Positions 18,003-27,314 are shown, numbered from the stretch's first letter. The stretch: 64,000 nucleotides of DNA from JBHELB01 sp041859045 (GCA_041859045.1 JBHELB010000057.1:62001-126000), one strand, 5' to 3'. The notes: a model not told the origin generated them from the letters alone. Numbers and translations: made by a program.

Positions 18003-20774
18003 ATGTCGAAGTCCAAAAAGGTAAGTGTTCCCGCCGAACCGACGGTCTCATGGCACGCCCTTGGCGTGGAGGAGGCGTTTAAGCGCCTGTCCAGTAGTGA
18101 GGAAGGGCTGACTGCGGAAGAAGCGCGTCATCGTCTGGACGCACACGGCCCGAACGTCATTGAACGCGTCAGCAAGGACGGTCCGCTGAAGTTGTTGCTG
18201 CGCCAGATCAACAATCCGTTGATTTGGGTGCTGGTCGCGTCGTCGATTGTGGCCGTTCTCCTCGGAAAAGTCACCGACGGCTCCGTCGTTATGGCCGTTG
18301 TCGTGCTCAACACGATCATCGGTTTTATTCAAGAGTACCGCGCGGGGAGGGCTATCGAGGCCTTGGCGGCGATGGTCCCCGAATCCGCCACCGTTCTTCG
18401 GTCGGGGCGCCGCGTCATGCTGCCCGTTGCCGAGCTTGTTCCCGGCGACGTGGTGTTGCTGGCCAGCGGCGACAAGATCCCCGCCGATATGCGCGTCGTT
18501 CAACACAAGAATCTGCAAGTTCAAGAGGCCGCGCTCACCGGCGAGGCCCTGCCAGTCGAGAAGCAAGTGTCGGCACTGCCCGAGCAGACGGTCCTTGGCG
18601 ACCGCCGCAGCATGGTCTACAGCGGCACGTTGGTTACCAGCGGCACCGGTCTTGCCCTCGTGGCCGAAACCGGAGCCCGTACGGAACTGGGGCGCATCTC
18701 GACGCTCCTGAACGAAGCCGCCGATCTTGAGACGCCGCTTACCCGCGCGCTCGGCTCAATTGCCAAGTGGCTTACCATCGCCATCATGGTTGTCTCCGCG
18801 ATACTGTTGGCCGCGGGCGCGGTGCGCCTCATCGGCGCGGGCACGCCACTGGTTGTCGCCCTCAAGGATACGCTGATGTTCGCCATCGCCCTGGCGGTGG
18901 CGGCCATTCCCGAGGGGCTGCCCGCCGTGGTGACCATCGCGTTGGCGATTGGCGTTCAGCGCATGGCCGCGCGTCATGCGATTATCCGTGAACTCCCCGC
19001 CGTCGAGACGCTTGGAAGCACCACGGTCATCTGCACGGATAAGACCGGCACACTTACCAAGAATGAAATGACCGTTCAGGAGATTTGGACTTTATCCGGA
19101 GTCTATACCGTCACAGGCGTGGGCTATGAGCCGCGCGGGGAGTTTCAGCGCGACGGGAAAGCCATAGCGCCCCCAAAGGACGCCCTCGACCTCCTCGCCG
19201 CCGCCGCGCTGTGCAGCGATGCCTCGCTCCATCATAGCGGGGGCGCCTGGGAAATCACCGGCGACCCCACCGAGGCCGCCCTTATTGTCGCTGCGGAGAA
19301 GGGCGGTTTTCGCGTTGAGGAACTGCGTGCGCAGTCGCCTCGCCTCGATGTTATCCCGTTTGAATCGGAACAGCAGTTCATGGCCACGCTGGTTCGCCGC
19401 GGAGACGTCACTGAAGTCATTATGAAGGGCGCACCCGAAGCCGTCGCACAGCGTTGCGCCGGTATTGACGCCGCCGCCCACGCAAGGCTCGTGGACGAAG
19501 TGCATCGCATGGCAAGCCAGGGCATGCGTGTCCTGGCGATTGCGCACAAGCCGTGGACGAAAGACGCACCGCATCTCCAGATGACGGATACCGCTGCGGA
19601 CTTCACGCTCCAGGGCCTATGCGGCATGATCGACCCGCCGCGTCCAGAAGCGATCGAGGCGATCCGTGCCTGCAAAGCCGCGGGCGTGGTCGTCAAGATG
19701 ATCACCGGCGATCACCGCGCCACGGCGCAGGCCATCGGCGAACAACTCGGCCTTGGCTCGGAACTGCCCGCGTTGTCCGGCCATGAACTTGCTGCGATGG
19801 ACGACGCCGCGTTGCGCGAGGCCGTCCCGCACCGTCACGTATTTGCCCGCGTTGCCCCAGAGCACAAGCTCGCTCTAGTGCGCGCCTTGCAGGACAACAA
19901 CGAGGTTGTCGCCATGACCGGCGACGGCGTGAACGATGCGCCTGCCCTCAAACAATCGAATATCGGCATCGCAATGGGCATTACTGGAACTTCCGTGGCG
20001 AAGGAATCGGCGGACATAGTACTCACGGACGACAATTTCGCGAGCATCGCGGCGGCGGTGGAGGAGGGACGGCGCGTTTACGACAATCTCATCAAGAGCT
20101 TGGCGTTTCTGCTGCCCACCAATCTCGGACTCGCCTTCATCCTTATGTGGGCGCTGATGTTTTTCCCCTTCGACCCCGCAACATTGAAGCTACTGTTGCC
20201 GATGGAGCCCACACAGCTTCTGTGGATTAACCTTGTCGCCGCCGTGGCGCTGGCATTGCCCCTCGCTTTCGAAGCAAAAGAGCCCGATGTCATGCGCCGT
20301 CCGCCTCGCCGGGTCAACGCACCCGTCCTGAGCGGATTTGTCGTCGTGCGGACGGTCTATGCCGCGATCCTCATGACCGCCGGCGCGCTGTGTCTGTTCA
20401 ACCTGGAATACAACGCGGCCCTCGAGCGCGGCGTGGAAGCCGCCAAGGCCCTCGCCGAAGCCCAGACCATGGCGGTGACCACCGTGATCATGTTCCAAAT
20501 ATTCTATCTGCTCAACTGCCGCTCCATGCGCGATAGCGTGTTGTCCATTGGATTTTTCTCGAATCCAGCCGTCTTTATCGGCATCGGCGCGGTACTTGTC
20601 CTACATGCGCTCTTCATCTACTTGCCTTACATGGAGCATGTCTTCCGCAGTGCGCCGCTTGCCCCAATCGATCTCCTCAAATCCGTCGCGGCGGGAGCCA
20701 TCATCCTGCCCGTGATCAGTGTGGAGAAGTGGCTGCGGTCGCTGCTCAAAGCGCGTCGGTGCGCCGCCTCATAG
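18003..20774 (+). CDS. P2-type cation-transporting ATPase
   Basis: A 923-residue inner-membrane ion pump. Motifs in order: N-terminal cation-ATPase domain (GVEEAFKRLSSSEEGL), actuator LTGEALPVEKQ, helix-4 PEGLP (P303), phosphorylation DKTGTLTKNEMT (D346), nucleotide-binding MKGAPE, hinge TGDGVNDAPALKQSNIGIAMG, and six C-terminal helices. Overall it is P2A-like. However, the helix-6 segment reads QLLWINLVAAVALALPLAFE, whereas Ca2+ pumps have N-x-x-T-D there; the acidic ligand is missing, so calcium is doubtful and Na+, K+, H+ or Mg2+ remain possible. GTG 17970 is an alternative start. The last 6 nt overlap the convergent ferredoxin-like gene. Confidence 0.92.
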   Translation: MSKSKKVSVPAEPTVSWHALGVEEAFKRLSSSEEGLTAEEARHRLDAHGPNVIERVSKDGPLKLLLRQINNPLIWVLVASSIVAVLLGKVTDGSVVMAVVVLNTIIGFIQEYRAGRAIEALAAMVPESATVLRSGRRVMLPVAELVPGDVVLLASGDKIPADMRVVQHKNLQVQEAALTGEALPVEKQVSALPEQTVLGDRRSMVYSGTLVTSGTGLALVAETGARTELGRISTLLNEAADLETPLTRALGSIAKWLTIAIMVVSAILLAAGAVRLIGAGTPLVVALKDTLMFAIALAVAAIPEGLPAVVTIALAIGVQRMAARHAIIRELPAVETLGSTTVICTDKTGTLTKNEMTVQEIWTLSGVYTVTGVGYEPRGEFQRDGKAIAPPKDALDLLAAAALCSDASLHHSGGAWEITGDPTEAALIVAAEKGGFRVEELRAQSPRLDVIPFESEQQFMATLVRRGDVTEVIMKGAPEAVAQRCAGIDAAAHARLVDEVHRMASQGMRVLAIAHKPWTKDAPHLQMTDTAADFTLQGLCGMIDPPRPEAIEAIRACKAAGVVVKMITGDHRATAQAIGEQLGLGSELPALSGHELAAMDDAALREAVPHRHVFARVAPEHKLALVRALQDNNEVVAMTGDGVNDAPALKQSNIGIAMGITGTSVAKESADIVLTDDNFASIAAAVEEGRRVYDNLIKSLAFLLPTNLGLAFILMWALMFFPFDPATLKLLLPMEPTQLLWINLVAAVALALPLAFEAKEPDVMRRPPRRVNAPVLSGFVVVRTVYAAILMTAGALCLFNLEYNAALERGVEAAKALAEAQTMAVTTVIMFQIFYLLNCRSMRDSVLSIGFFSNPAVFIGIGAVLVLHALFIYLPYMEHVFRSAPLAPIDLLKSVAAGAIILPVISVEKWLRSLLKARRCAAS

Positions 20775-21488
20775 CGTTTGGCGGCTTAGCACCTTTCCGT
20801 CGAGTGAGATGACCACCTTCTCGACCGGCGTTTCCGTGCCTGCCAGCGCCATGCCGCGTTGCACCACCATCGGCAACCCCTGGCAGCAGGGAACCTGCAT
20901 CACCACCACCGTCACGCTCGCCACTACGTTGGCCGCGAAGATATCGGCAAACTTTGCGGCGTACGCGCCCACATCGTCGAGCTTCGGACATCCCACGAGC
21001 AACACGCGTCCCGACAGAAAATCGGGGTGAAACCGCGCGTACGCAAATGGAACACAGTCCGCCGCCACCAAGAGGTGCGCGCCCTGCAGGAATGGTGCCG
21101 TCGGCGGCACCAGGGTGATTTGCACCGGCCACGTTTCCAGCGCGGACTCCGCCGCAACCTCCGCGCCCGCGCTCGTCCCCTGAGGCATCCGCTGGCGCAC
21201 TTGCGCCGACGGACAGCCTCCGCCGCTGGGCGCCCGTAACGCCGCCAACTGCGCCAGCCGACTCTTCACCGCCTCCTCATCAAATTCATCCGCCTCGCGC
21301 TCGATCACTTTCAGCGCACCGGTCGGGCAATGCCCCAGGCAGGCTCCCAGCCCGTCGCAGAACTTGTCGGATACGAGCTTGGCCTTGCCATTTATGATCT
21401 GAATCGCCCCCTCGTGACAGGAAGGCACGCACTGCCCGCAGCCGTTACAGAGTTGCTCGTCGATTTCGATAATGCTTCGCTTGCCCAT
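20769..21488 (-). CDS. Two-cluster 4Fe-4S protein of unknown function
   Basis: A 239-residue iron-sulphur protein. Residues 10-60 hold two ferredoxin-type motifs (CNGCGQCVPSC and CDGLGACLGHC, each followed by a proline/alanine turn or its equivalent), enough for two 4Fe-4S clusters. The C-terminal domain (about 115-239) has conserved-looking cysteines in AADCVPFAY, LVGCPKLDD and VPCCQGLP, which could bind a further metal centre. This architecture is widespread in anaerobes and annotated only as 4Fe-4S protein. It is divergent from the Rrf2 gene; the 123-nt gap between them could carry shared control. Confidence 0.75.
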   Translation of the reverse strand: MGKRSIIEIDEQLCNGCGQCVPSCHEGAIQIINGKAKLVSDKFCDGLGACLGHCPTGALKVIEREADEFDEEAVKSRLAQLAALRAPSGGGCPSAQVRQRMPQGTSAGAEVAAESALETWPVQITLVPPTAPFLQGAHLLVAADCVPFAYARFHPDFLSGRVLLVGCPKLDDVGAYAAKFADIFAANVVASVTVVVMQVPCCQGLPMVVQRGMALAGTETPVEKVVISLDGKVLSRQTL

Positions 21489-21550
21489 TGCGTTTTCCTA
21501 TCGTTGTTGAGGCGGAAATACCTACGCCGTTCGCTCTGTTGTAGACTAAG

Positions 21551-21579
21551 TTGACAAATCCCATAAGGTAAGTTACACT
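21551..21579 (+). promoter_or_regulatory. Promoter of the Rrf2 gene with TAAGTT direct repeats
   Basis: Consensus TTGACA (21551-21556), 17-nt spacer, TACACT (21574-21579). TAAGTT occurs at 21547-21552 and 21569-21574, exactly 22 bp apart (two helical turns), overlapping both promoter boxes; this could be an autoregulatory operator, which is a guess. Confidence 0.55.
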
Positions 21580-21611
21580 TTGACAAGTTCGGAACGGAAA
21601 ATCAACATTCT

Positions 21612-22073
21612 ATGCTGACGAAGAAGGCAAAATACGGCATCCTCGCGCTGTTGGCGCTGGCCCGCGAAGGCGGCGCAGGCCCTCTTTCCATCTCCGATAT
21701 TGCCGAGGGCGATCATATTCCGAAGAAGTTTCTGGAGCTGATTCTACTCGATTTGAAAAATGTCGGCATCCTTCAGAGCAAGAAGGGAAAAGGCGGGGGG
21801 TATTCGCTGGGCCGTCCCATGAACGAGATCATGCTCGGACAGGTGATTCGTATCTTGGATGGCCCGCTGGCCCCGGTGCCGTGTGTGAGCAAGAGCGCGT
21901 ATCGGCGCTGCAATGAATGCCGAGACGAGCGCACCTGCGGTATTCGGCTTGTCATGAAGGACGTCCGCGACGCGATTTCGCAGATCCTTGACCAGGTGAG
22001 CCTGGCGGACGTGAACGAACGCGTTCAAAAGGCGATGGAGGATACATCCCAGGGGTTGATGTACCACATCTGA
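21612..22073 (+). CDS. Rrf2-family transcription regulator
   Basis: A 153-residue winged-helix regulator of the Rrf2 family (relatives: IscR, NsrR, CymR). The N-terminus (AKYGILALLALARE, ISDIAEGDHIPKKFLELILLDLKNVGILQSKKGKGGGYSLG) is the canonical Rrf2 DNA-binding and wing segment. The C-terminal region has four cysteines (PCVSKSAYRRCNECRDERTC), so an Fe-S cluster or a redox-sensing site is possible. The sulfate transporter follows directly, and the ferredoxin-like gene is divergent; this suggests sulphur or Fe-S control, like CymR, but the binding sites have not been identified. Confidence 0.88.
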   Translation: MLTKKAKYGILALLALAREGGAGPLSISDIAEGDHIPKKFLELILLDLKNVGILQSKKGKGGGYSLGRPMNEIMLGQVIRILDGPLAPVPCVSKSAYRRCNECRDERTCGIRLVMKDVRDAISQILDQVSLADVNERVQKAMEDTSQGLMYHI

Positions 22074-22185
22074 GTTTGTGGGGGACATGCCCAGCGGGTT
22101 AGGAAGGAGCGCGGTATGGAGTGTTGTTGTTTGTCCGAATAGTCGAGTTTTTACATAGAGTAACTGTGAAGTAAGGAGAACGGCT

Positions 22186-23187
22186 ATGCATTTCACCAAG
22201 CGCTTCTTTATTCTCGTTGTTCTGGGCCTGTCCGCTGCGGTTGTGGCGAGTGCCCAGATTGAGATCCTCAATGTGTCCTACGACCCCACCCGCGAACTCT
22301 ATCGCGACATCAACGCCGCCTTTTCCGCCGAATGGAAGGCCAAATCTGGCAAGGACCTGACGATCAACCAGTCGCACGGCGGCTCGGGCAAACAGGCCCG
22401 AGGTGTGATCGATGGTTTGGAGGCGGATGTCGTGACCTTGGCGTTGGCGTACGATATCGACGCGATCGTCGAGAAAGCGGGCCTGCTGGGCGCGGATTGG
22501 CAGAAACGCTTGCCAAACAACAGCAGCCCGTATACCTCGACCATTGTGTTTCTGGTACGCAAAGGGAATCCGAAAGCCATCAAAGACTGGTCTGACCTGA
22601 CAAAGCCGGGTGTGGCGGTGATTACGCCGAATCCAAAAACTTCGGGCGGGGCCCGCTGGAATTACTTGGCGGCGTGGGGCTATGCGTTGCGTCAGAACAA
22701 AGGCGACGAAGCCAAGGCGACGGAATTTCTCAAGGCGTTGTTCAAGAACGTCCCTGTGCTCGACACGGGCGCGCGCGGCGCGACGACGACGTTTGTGGAA
22801 CGTGGAATTGGCGACGTCCTGCTCGCGTGGGAGAACGAGGCGTTGCTGGCCGCAAACGAGCTGGGACAAGGAAAGTTCGAGATCGTGATTCCGCCGCTGT
22901 CGATTCTGGCGGAACCGCCGGTGGCCGTCGTGGACAAAATCGCAGCCAAGCACGGAACGTCCGATGTGGCGAAAGCGTATCTTGAGTTCCTGTACACGCC
23001 TCCGGCGCAGGAAATCATTGCCAAACACTATTTTCGCCCCAGCAATGCCGAAATCGCTCAGAAATACCAGAAGCAGTTCCCAAAACTGGAATTGCAGACC
23101 ATCGACAAGGACTTCGGCGGTTGGGCTGCCGCACAGAAAAAACACTTCGTGGATGGCGGCATTTTCGACCAGATTTACGTGAAATAA
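22186..23187 (+). CDS. sbp: Sulfate ABC transporter substrate-binding protein
   Basis: A 333-residue periplasmic binding protein (Sbp/CysP family). The signal peptide (residues 1-23) ends ASAQ. Family motifs follow: NVSYDPTRELYRDINAAF, NQSHGGSGKQARGVIDGLEA, DVVTLALAYDID, and in the second lobe NPKTSGGARWNYLAAWGYAL. It captures sulfate or thiosulfate and hands it to CysT-CysW. AAGGAGA precedes the ATG. First structural gene of a tight sbp-cysT-cysW-cysA operon placed 112 nt after the Rrf2 regulator. Confidence 0.94.
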   Translation: MHFTKRFFILVVLGLSAAVVASAQIEILNVSYDPTRELYRDINAAFSAEWKAKSGKDLTINQSHGGSGKQARGVIDGLEADVVTLALAYDIDAIVEKAGLLGADWQKRLPNNSSPYTSTIVFLVRKGNPKAIKDWSDLTKPGVAVITPNPKTSGGARWNYLAAWGYALRQNKGDEAKATEFLKALFKNVPVLDTGARGATTTFVERGIGDVLLAWENEALLAANELGQGKFEIVIPPLSILAEPPVAVVDKIAAKHGTSDVAKAYLEFLYTPPAQEIIAKHYFRPSNAEIAQKYQKQFPKLELQTIDKDFGGWAAAQKKHFVDGGIFDQIYVK

Positions 23188-23205
23188 GCTGAGGGTCTTG
23201 GGCGG

Positions 23206-24033
23206 ATGAAAAGAATACAACCACGAACAATTCCGGGATTTGGGCTTACGCTCGGCTTCACGCTGACGTATCTCGGTCTCTTGGTGTTGATTCCGTTGTC
23301 GATGCTCTTTTTCAAATCCGCCTCGCAAGGCTGGGACGCTTTTTGGACCGCCGCACTCAGTGCGCGCGCTCTCGCGGCCTATCGGCTGACGTTTGGCGCG
23401 GCGCTGGCTGCGGCGGTTATTAACGCCCTGTTTGGATTGCTCGTGGCGTGGGTGCTGGTGCGCTACCGTTTTCCGGGCCGCAACTTGGTGGATGCGATGG
23501 TCGATTTGCCGTTTGCCCTGCCGACGGCCGTGGCGGGTATTGCGTTGACGGCCCTCTACTCGCCCAACGGCTGGTTCGGCAAGGTGTTGGAACCACTGGG
23601 GCTGAAAGTGGCCTTCACACCGCTGGGTATCGTGATGGCGCTCACCTTCATCGGTCTGCCCTTCGTGGTGCGAACGGTTCAGCCCGTGCTCGAAGATCTC
23701 GACGCGGAAGTCGAGGAGGCCGCCGCGACCCTGGGGGCAAGCCGTTGGCAGACATTCTGGAGCGTATTGCTGCCGGGGCTGATTCCCGCGACGCTAACCG
23801 GTTTCACCTTGGCGTTTGCGCGAGCGTTGGGCGAGTACGGGTCGGTGGTGTTCATCAGCGGAAACATGCCGATGAAGACGGAGATCGCGCCGCTGCTCAT
23901 CATGACCCGGCTCGAGGAATACGATTACGCGGGGGCGACCGCAATTGCGGTGGTGATTTTGGTGGCGTCGTTCGCGCTACTACTGCTCATCAATCTGTTT
24001 CAACTCTGGACCCGGCGCAGCGCCGAAACCTAG
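23206..24033 (+). CDS. cysT: Sulfate ABC transporter permease CysT
   Basis: A 275-residue inner-membrane permease with six hydrophobic helices and the binding-protein-dependent transport signature EEAAATLGASRWQTFWSVLLPG (EAA loop) that contacts CysA. The opening GLTLGFTLTYLGLLVLIPL is standard for the CysT/CysU subfamily. It begins 18 nt after sbp. Its TAG stop overlaps the AGGAGAGG ribosome site of cysW, so the two are translated together. Confidence 0.95.
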   Translation: MKRIQPRTIPGFGLTLGFTLTYLGLLVLIPLSMLFFKSASQGWDAFWTAALSARALAAYRLTFGAALAAAVINALFGLLVAWVLVRYRFPGRNLVDAMVDLPFALPTAVAGIALTALYSPNGWFGKVLEPLGLKVAFTPLGIVMALTFIGLPFVVRTVQPVLEDLDAEVEEAAATLGASRWQTFWSVLLPGLIPATLTGFTLAFARALGEYGSVVFISGNMPMKTEIAPLLIMTRLEEYDYAGATAIAVVILVASFALLLLINLFQLWTRRSAET

Positions 24034-24044
24034 GAGAGGCCGCA

Positions 24045-24935
24045 GTGACGCAAGGCACGCCCACTAGTCGACGCTTTCGCACGCAGACCGAGCCTGCCTG
24101 GGTGCGCGGAACGCTTACGCTTGTTGCGCTGGCGTTTTTGGCGGTGTTTCTTGTGGCGCCTTTGGCGGTGGTTTTCTATGAAGCGCTGCGCAAAGGCCTC
24201 GACGCCTATGCTGTTGCCGTACGCGATCCGTACACGCTTTCGGCCCTCTGGCTCACGTTGATCACGGTGGCGATCTCGGTCCCGATGAACGTCCTGTTCG
24301 GCGTGGCCGCGGCATGGGCCATCACGAAGTTCAATTTCCGCGGGAAGAACTTGCTTATCACGCTTATCGACCTGCCGTTCACGGTTTCCCCGGTGATTTC
24401 AGGACTTATCTTCGTGCTGCTTTTCGGCGCGCAAGGACTTATCGGGCCGTGGCTGGGAGCGCACGATATCAGGATCATCTTCGCCGTCCCCGGCATTGTC
24501 ATTGCCACGATGTTCGTGACGTTTCCCTTTGTGGCGCGGGAGCTCATTCCGCTCATGCAGAGCCAGGGTATCGACGAAGAGGAAGCCGCGATAAGCCTGG
24601 GCGCGAGCGGGTGGAGAACCTTCTGGTGCATCACGCTGCCCAACATCAAGTGGGGGTTACTCTACGGCATCATCCTGTGCAGCGCCCGCGCGATGGGCGA
24701 ATTCGGCGCGGTCTCCGTAGTGTCCGGCCATATTCGCGGCAAGACCAACACCCTGCCGCTCCACGTCGAGATTCTCTACAACGAGTATGAATTCACCGCC
24801 GCGTTTGCCGTGGCGTCGTTGCTGACCTTACTTGCCTTGGTGACGCTGATTCTCAAGCAATTGCTCGAGTGGAAGGCCACCCTCGATCTCAAGGCCAGGC
24901 AACGGGAAAGCATGGAGGAGGAGCCCGCCTCATGA
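24045..24935 (+). CDS. cysW: Sulfate ABC transporter permease CysW
   Basis: A 296-residue permease, the heterodimer partner of CysT. It has six membrane helices and the EAA loop EEEAAISLGASGWRTFWCITLPN; the GAVSVVSGHIRGKTNTLPLH segment is diagnostic of CysW. The GTG at 24045 is chosen because AGGAGAGG lies 6-13 nt upstream; the much longer in-frame extension runs back into cysT. Its stop overlaps the cysA start by 4 nt (ATGA). Confidence 0.95.
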   Translation: MTQGTPTSRRFRTQTEPAWVRGTLTLVALAFLAVFLVAPLAVVFYEALRKGLDAYAVAVRDPYTLSALWLTLITVAISVPMNVLFGVAAAWAITKFNFRGKNLLITLIDLPFTVSPVISGLIFVLLFGAQGLIGPWLGAHDIRIIFAVPGIVIATMFVTFPFVARELIPLMQSQGIDEEEAAISLGASGWRTFWCITLPNIKWGLLYGIILCSARAMGEFGAVSVVSGHIRGKTNTLPLHVEILYNEYEFTAAFAVASLLTLLALVTLILKQLLEWKATLDLKARQRESMEEEPAS

Positions 24936-25999
24936 ACATTGAAGTTCGAAACATCACCAAACGCTTCGGCCGCTTTGCGGCTGTTCGCAACGTGTCGCTT
25001 AAAATGAACTCGGGCGAACTCACCGCCTTGCTCGGGCCTTCGGGGTCAGGGAAGACGACGTTGCTGCGAATCATCGCGGGACTGGACACTCCGGATGAAG
25101 GACAAGTGTTGTTCGACGATCGCGAGACGACGCGAGACCACGTGAGCAATCGCCAGGTCGGTTTCGTCTTCCAGCACTATGCCCTGTTTCGGCACATGAC
25201 CACTTTCGACAATGTCGCCTTCGGACTGCGTGTGCGCCCGCGAAGCCAACGCCCGTCGAGAGCCGAGATCCGCGAGCGCGTCATGCGTCTGTTGAGTCTG
25301 GTTCAACTCGACAAACTCGCAGATCGGTATCCATCGCAGCTCTCCGGCGGTCAGCGCCAGCGTGTGGCCCTCGCCCGCGCCTTGGCGATCGAACCACGCA
25401 TGCTGCTGCTCGATGAGCCCTTCGGCGCGCTCGACGCGCGTGTTCGCAAAGACCTGCGGCGCTGGCTGCGGCGTTTGCACGATGAGATTCACATCACCAG
25501 TGTCTTTGTTACTCACGACCAAGAAGAGGCGCTCGAGCTGGCCGACCGCGTCGTGGTGATGAACGAAGGCGGCATCGAACAGGTGGGTACTTCCGAGGAA
25601 GTCTACCATCAGCCTGCGTCGCCCTTTGTCTGCGACTTCCTTGGCAACGTCAATTTGTTTCACGGGCGCGTGCTCGAAGGGGCCGCAGTGATCGGCGGCA
25701 TGACGCTAGAACTGCCTAGCCACGCCAAAGAGGGGGCGACGCATGCCGTGGCGTACGTTCGCCCGCATCTACTCGAAATCGGCTACGATCCAGGCAATGC
25801 CAATCATTTCCGTGCGAAAGTGGTCCACATCAACGCGGCAGGCCCGGTGGTCAAAGTCGAACTCGTGAGCGAATGGGGCGACACCGTTCACGTCGAGCTG
25901 ACCCAGGACCGCTACCGCGAGCTTGCGCTACAGGTCGATGCCGATGTGTACGTCACGCCGAAGGACATGCACATCTTCGTTGAGGACTACACGATCTAG
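24932..25999 (+). CDS. cysA: Sulfate ABC transporter ATPase CysA
   Basis: A 355-residue ATP-binding subunit. Walker A GPSGSGKTT, Q-loop VFQHYALFRHMT, signature LSGGQRQRVALARAL, Walker B MLLLDEPFGALD and switch histidine VFVTHDQEEA are all present. The C-terminal 110 residues form the TOBE-like regulatory region of CysA (VAYVRPHLLEI, VTPKDMHIF). The ATG overlaps the cysW stop. It energises sulfate import; the cysQ-like gene at 44947 could handle PAP from the same assimilation route, but reductases are not in the window. Confidence 0.95.
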   Translation: MNIEVRNITKRFGRFAAVRNVSLKMNSGELTALLGPSGSGKTTLLRIIAGLDTPDEGQVLFDDRETTRDHVSNRQVGFVFQHYALFRHMTTFDNVAFGLRVRPRSQRPSRAEIRERVMRLLSLVQLDKLADRYPSQLSGGQRQRVALARALAIEPRMLLLDEPFGALDARVRKDLRRWLRRLHDEIHITSVFVTHDQEEALELADRVVVMNEGGIEQVGTSEEVYHQPASPFVCDFLGNVNLFHGRVLEGAAVIGGMTLELPSHAKEGATHAVAYVRPHLLEIGYDPGNANHFRAKVVHINAAGPVVKVELVSEWGDTVHVELTQDRYRELALQVDADVYVTPKDMHIFVEDYTI

Positions 26000-26064
26000 T
26001 TCCGGCTTGGGTATCCAGAGCCCGCATGAAGCTGTTGAAACTGATCTGCTCTCACCCTCTGCTA

Positions 26065-26094
26065 TTGACACAGGAAAACTGATTTGCGTATGCT
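26065..26094 (+). promoter_or_regulatory. Promoter for the membrane paralogue pair
   Basis: Consensus TTGACA (26065-26070), 18-nt spacer, TATGCT (26089-26094), about 30 nt before the ATG at 26125. Confidence 0.5.
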
Positions 26095-26124
26095 CCGTTC
26101 ACTGGGGTGGAAGCAAGAGGCGGT

Positions 26125-27291
26125 ATGCTCAATACGCGTGTTCTCCCGGTCGGGCTTGTTGTTTTGGCTTTTTACAGTCTGTTTGTCTTCAACGGGCTGC
26201 GGACTCATCATTTCAATCCCGCGACGTTTGTGTTGCCCGATGCAAATCACGTCGACCCATCAAAGGCCCCGCGCGAACTCACACTTGTTCCCGGGATGTC
26301 GGGATACGACGGGCAATTCTACTATCGCCTTGCCCTAACCCCATTCACCTCGCAACGCGAAGCCATGGGGATCGCGCTCGACAAACCTCCAGCGTACCGG
26401 CACCAGCGCATTCTCTATCCCTTGATTGTCCACATCGTTTCTCTGGGCAAACCACACATCGCGATCTGGGCCATGATCGGCGTCAATCTCGCCGCCCTGT
26501 TTGGGGTGGCGCTGCTGGGGGCCCGCTTGGCGCAGTCCTGCAATCTCTCGCCGTGGTGGGGCCTGGCGATGGCGGGGTATCCCGGGTTCGTCATCAGTCT
26601 GTCCCGCGATCTCGCGGAGATTGTCGCCGCGTTCTTTGTGCTGGGCGGACTGCTCGCGCTACGGAACAAGAAAGGGCTGCTCGCGGGCATCGCGTTTGCT
26701 CTCGCGGTGCTGACGCGCGAAACGACCGTCCTCATACCTGCCTCGGTCGCGGCGGTGGAGGGTTGGCGTTGGCTCACGACACGGCGAACGGAATCAAGCG
26801 TTTCGCTTGCGGCGTGGTGGCTCCCATTGTGCACCTTCGTTGCCGTGCAGCTAATCCTTACGCTGGTTTGGGGAACGGTCCCCATCTCAGGCGGCGGCGC
26901 AGTGAACGTTCTTGTGCCCTTCGGGGGCTTCGTGACGGCTATTCAGAGTAATCTACAGCAATTAAGTTTCGTGACAAAGGTCTGGCTGTTTGAGCGCCTC
27001 TTCGCATTGCTGTTTGCCGTTATCGTGCTGTGGCCAGAGAAACATTCGCCCGGCGGCGAATACTTAGCGCACGAGCGACTGGCCTTTGTGGGGTACCTCC
27101 TCCTTGCGAGTATACTCGAGCCCATCGTCTGGGCGGAGGATCGAGGATTCTTGCGTGCGCTGACCGAGTTCTATCTTCTCGGCATGCTTTCGTTGTTTAC
27201 CTCTCGGGCTCAACACCGGTGGATCGCCACGGTAGTTTGGGCAACCATCTTGTACATGACGTTTAAGGTAGGTGGTTTCTGGCAGTACTAG
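26125..27291 (+). CDS. Polytopic membrane protein, tandem paralogue 1
   Basis: A 388-residue inner-membrane protein with about nine hydrophobic helices. The first periplasmic loop has GYDGQFYYRLALTPF and then YRHQRILYPLIVH; a D-G-Q-F/Y motif after helix 1 plus an R-I-L-Y-P motif before helix 2 is seen in GT-C-like predicted mannosyl- and arabinosyl-transferases, where the loop acid binds the polyprenyl sugar. A conserved RDLAEI and LTRETT follow. No function is proven. ATG 26125 has AGAGGCGG upstream; GTG 26107 is an alternative. The next gene is its paralogue, 23 nt on. Confidence 0.7.
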   Translation: MLNTRVLPVGLVVLAFYSLFVFNGLRTHHFNPATFVLPDANHVDPSKAPRELTLVPGMSGYDGQFYYRLALTPFTSQREAMGIALDKPPAYRHQRILYPLIVHIVSLGKPHIAIWAMIGVNLAALFGVALLGARLAQSCNLSPWWGLAMAGYPGFVISLSRDLAEIVAAFFVLGGLLALRNKKGLLAGIAFALAVLTRETTVLIPASVAAVEGWRWLTTRRTESSVSLAAWWLPLCTFVAVQLILTLVWGTVPISGGGAVNVLVPFGGFVTAIQSNLQQLSFVTKVWLFERLFALLFAVIVLWPEKHSPGGEYLAHERLAFVGYLLLASILEPIVWAEDRGFLRALTEFYLLGMLSLFTSRAQHRWIATVVWATILYMTFKVGGFWQY

Positions 27292-27292
27292 C

Positions 27293-27305
27293 CCGCTGTG
27301 CGGGA
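27293..27305 (+). other. Small GC hairpin between the paralogues
   Basis: CCCGC-TGT-GCGGG (5-bp stem) lies between the stop of the first paralogue and the ribosome site AGGAA of the second. It has no T-run; it might stabilise the upstream message or tune translation of the second gene. Confidence 0.3.
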
Positions 27306-27314
27306 AGGCAGGAA

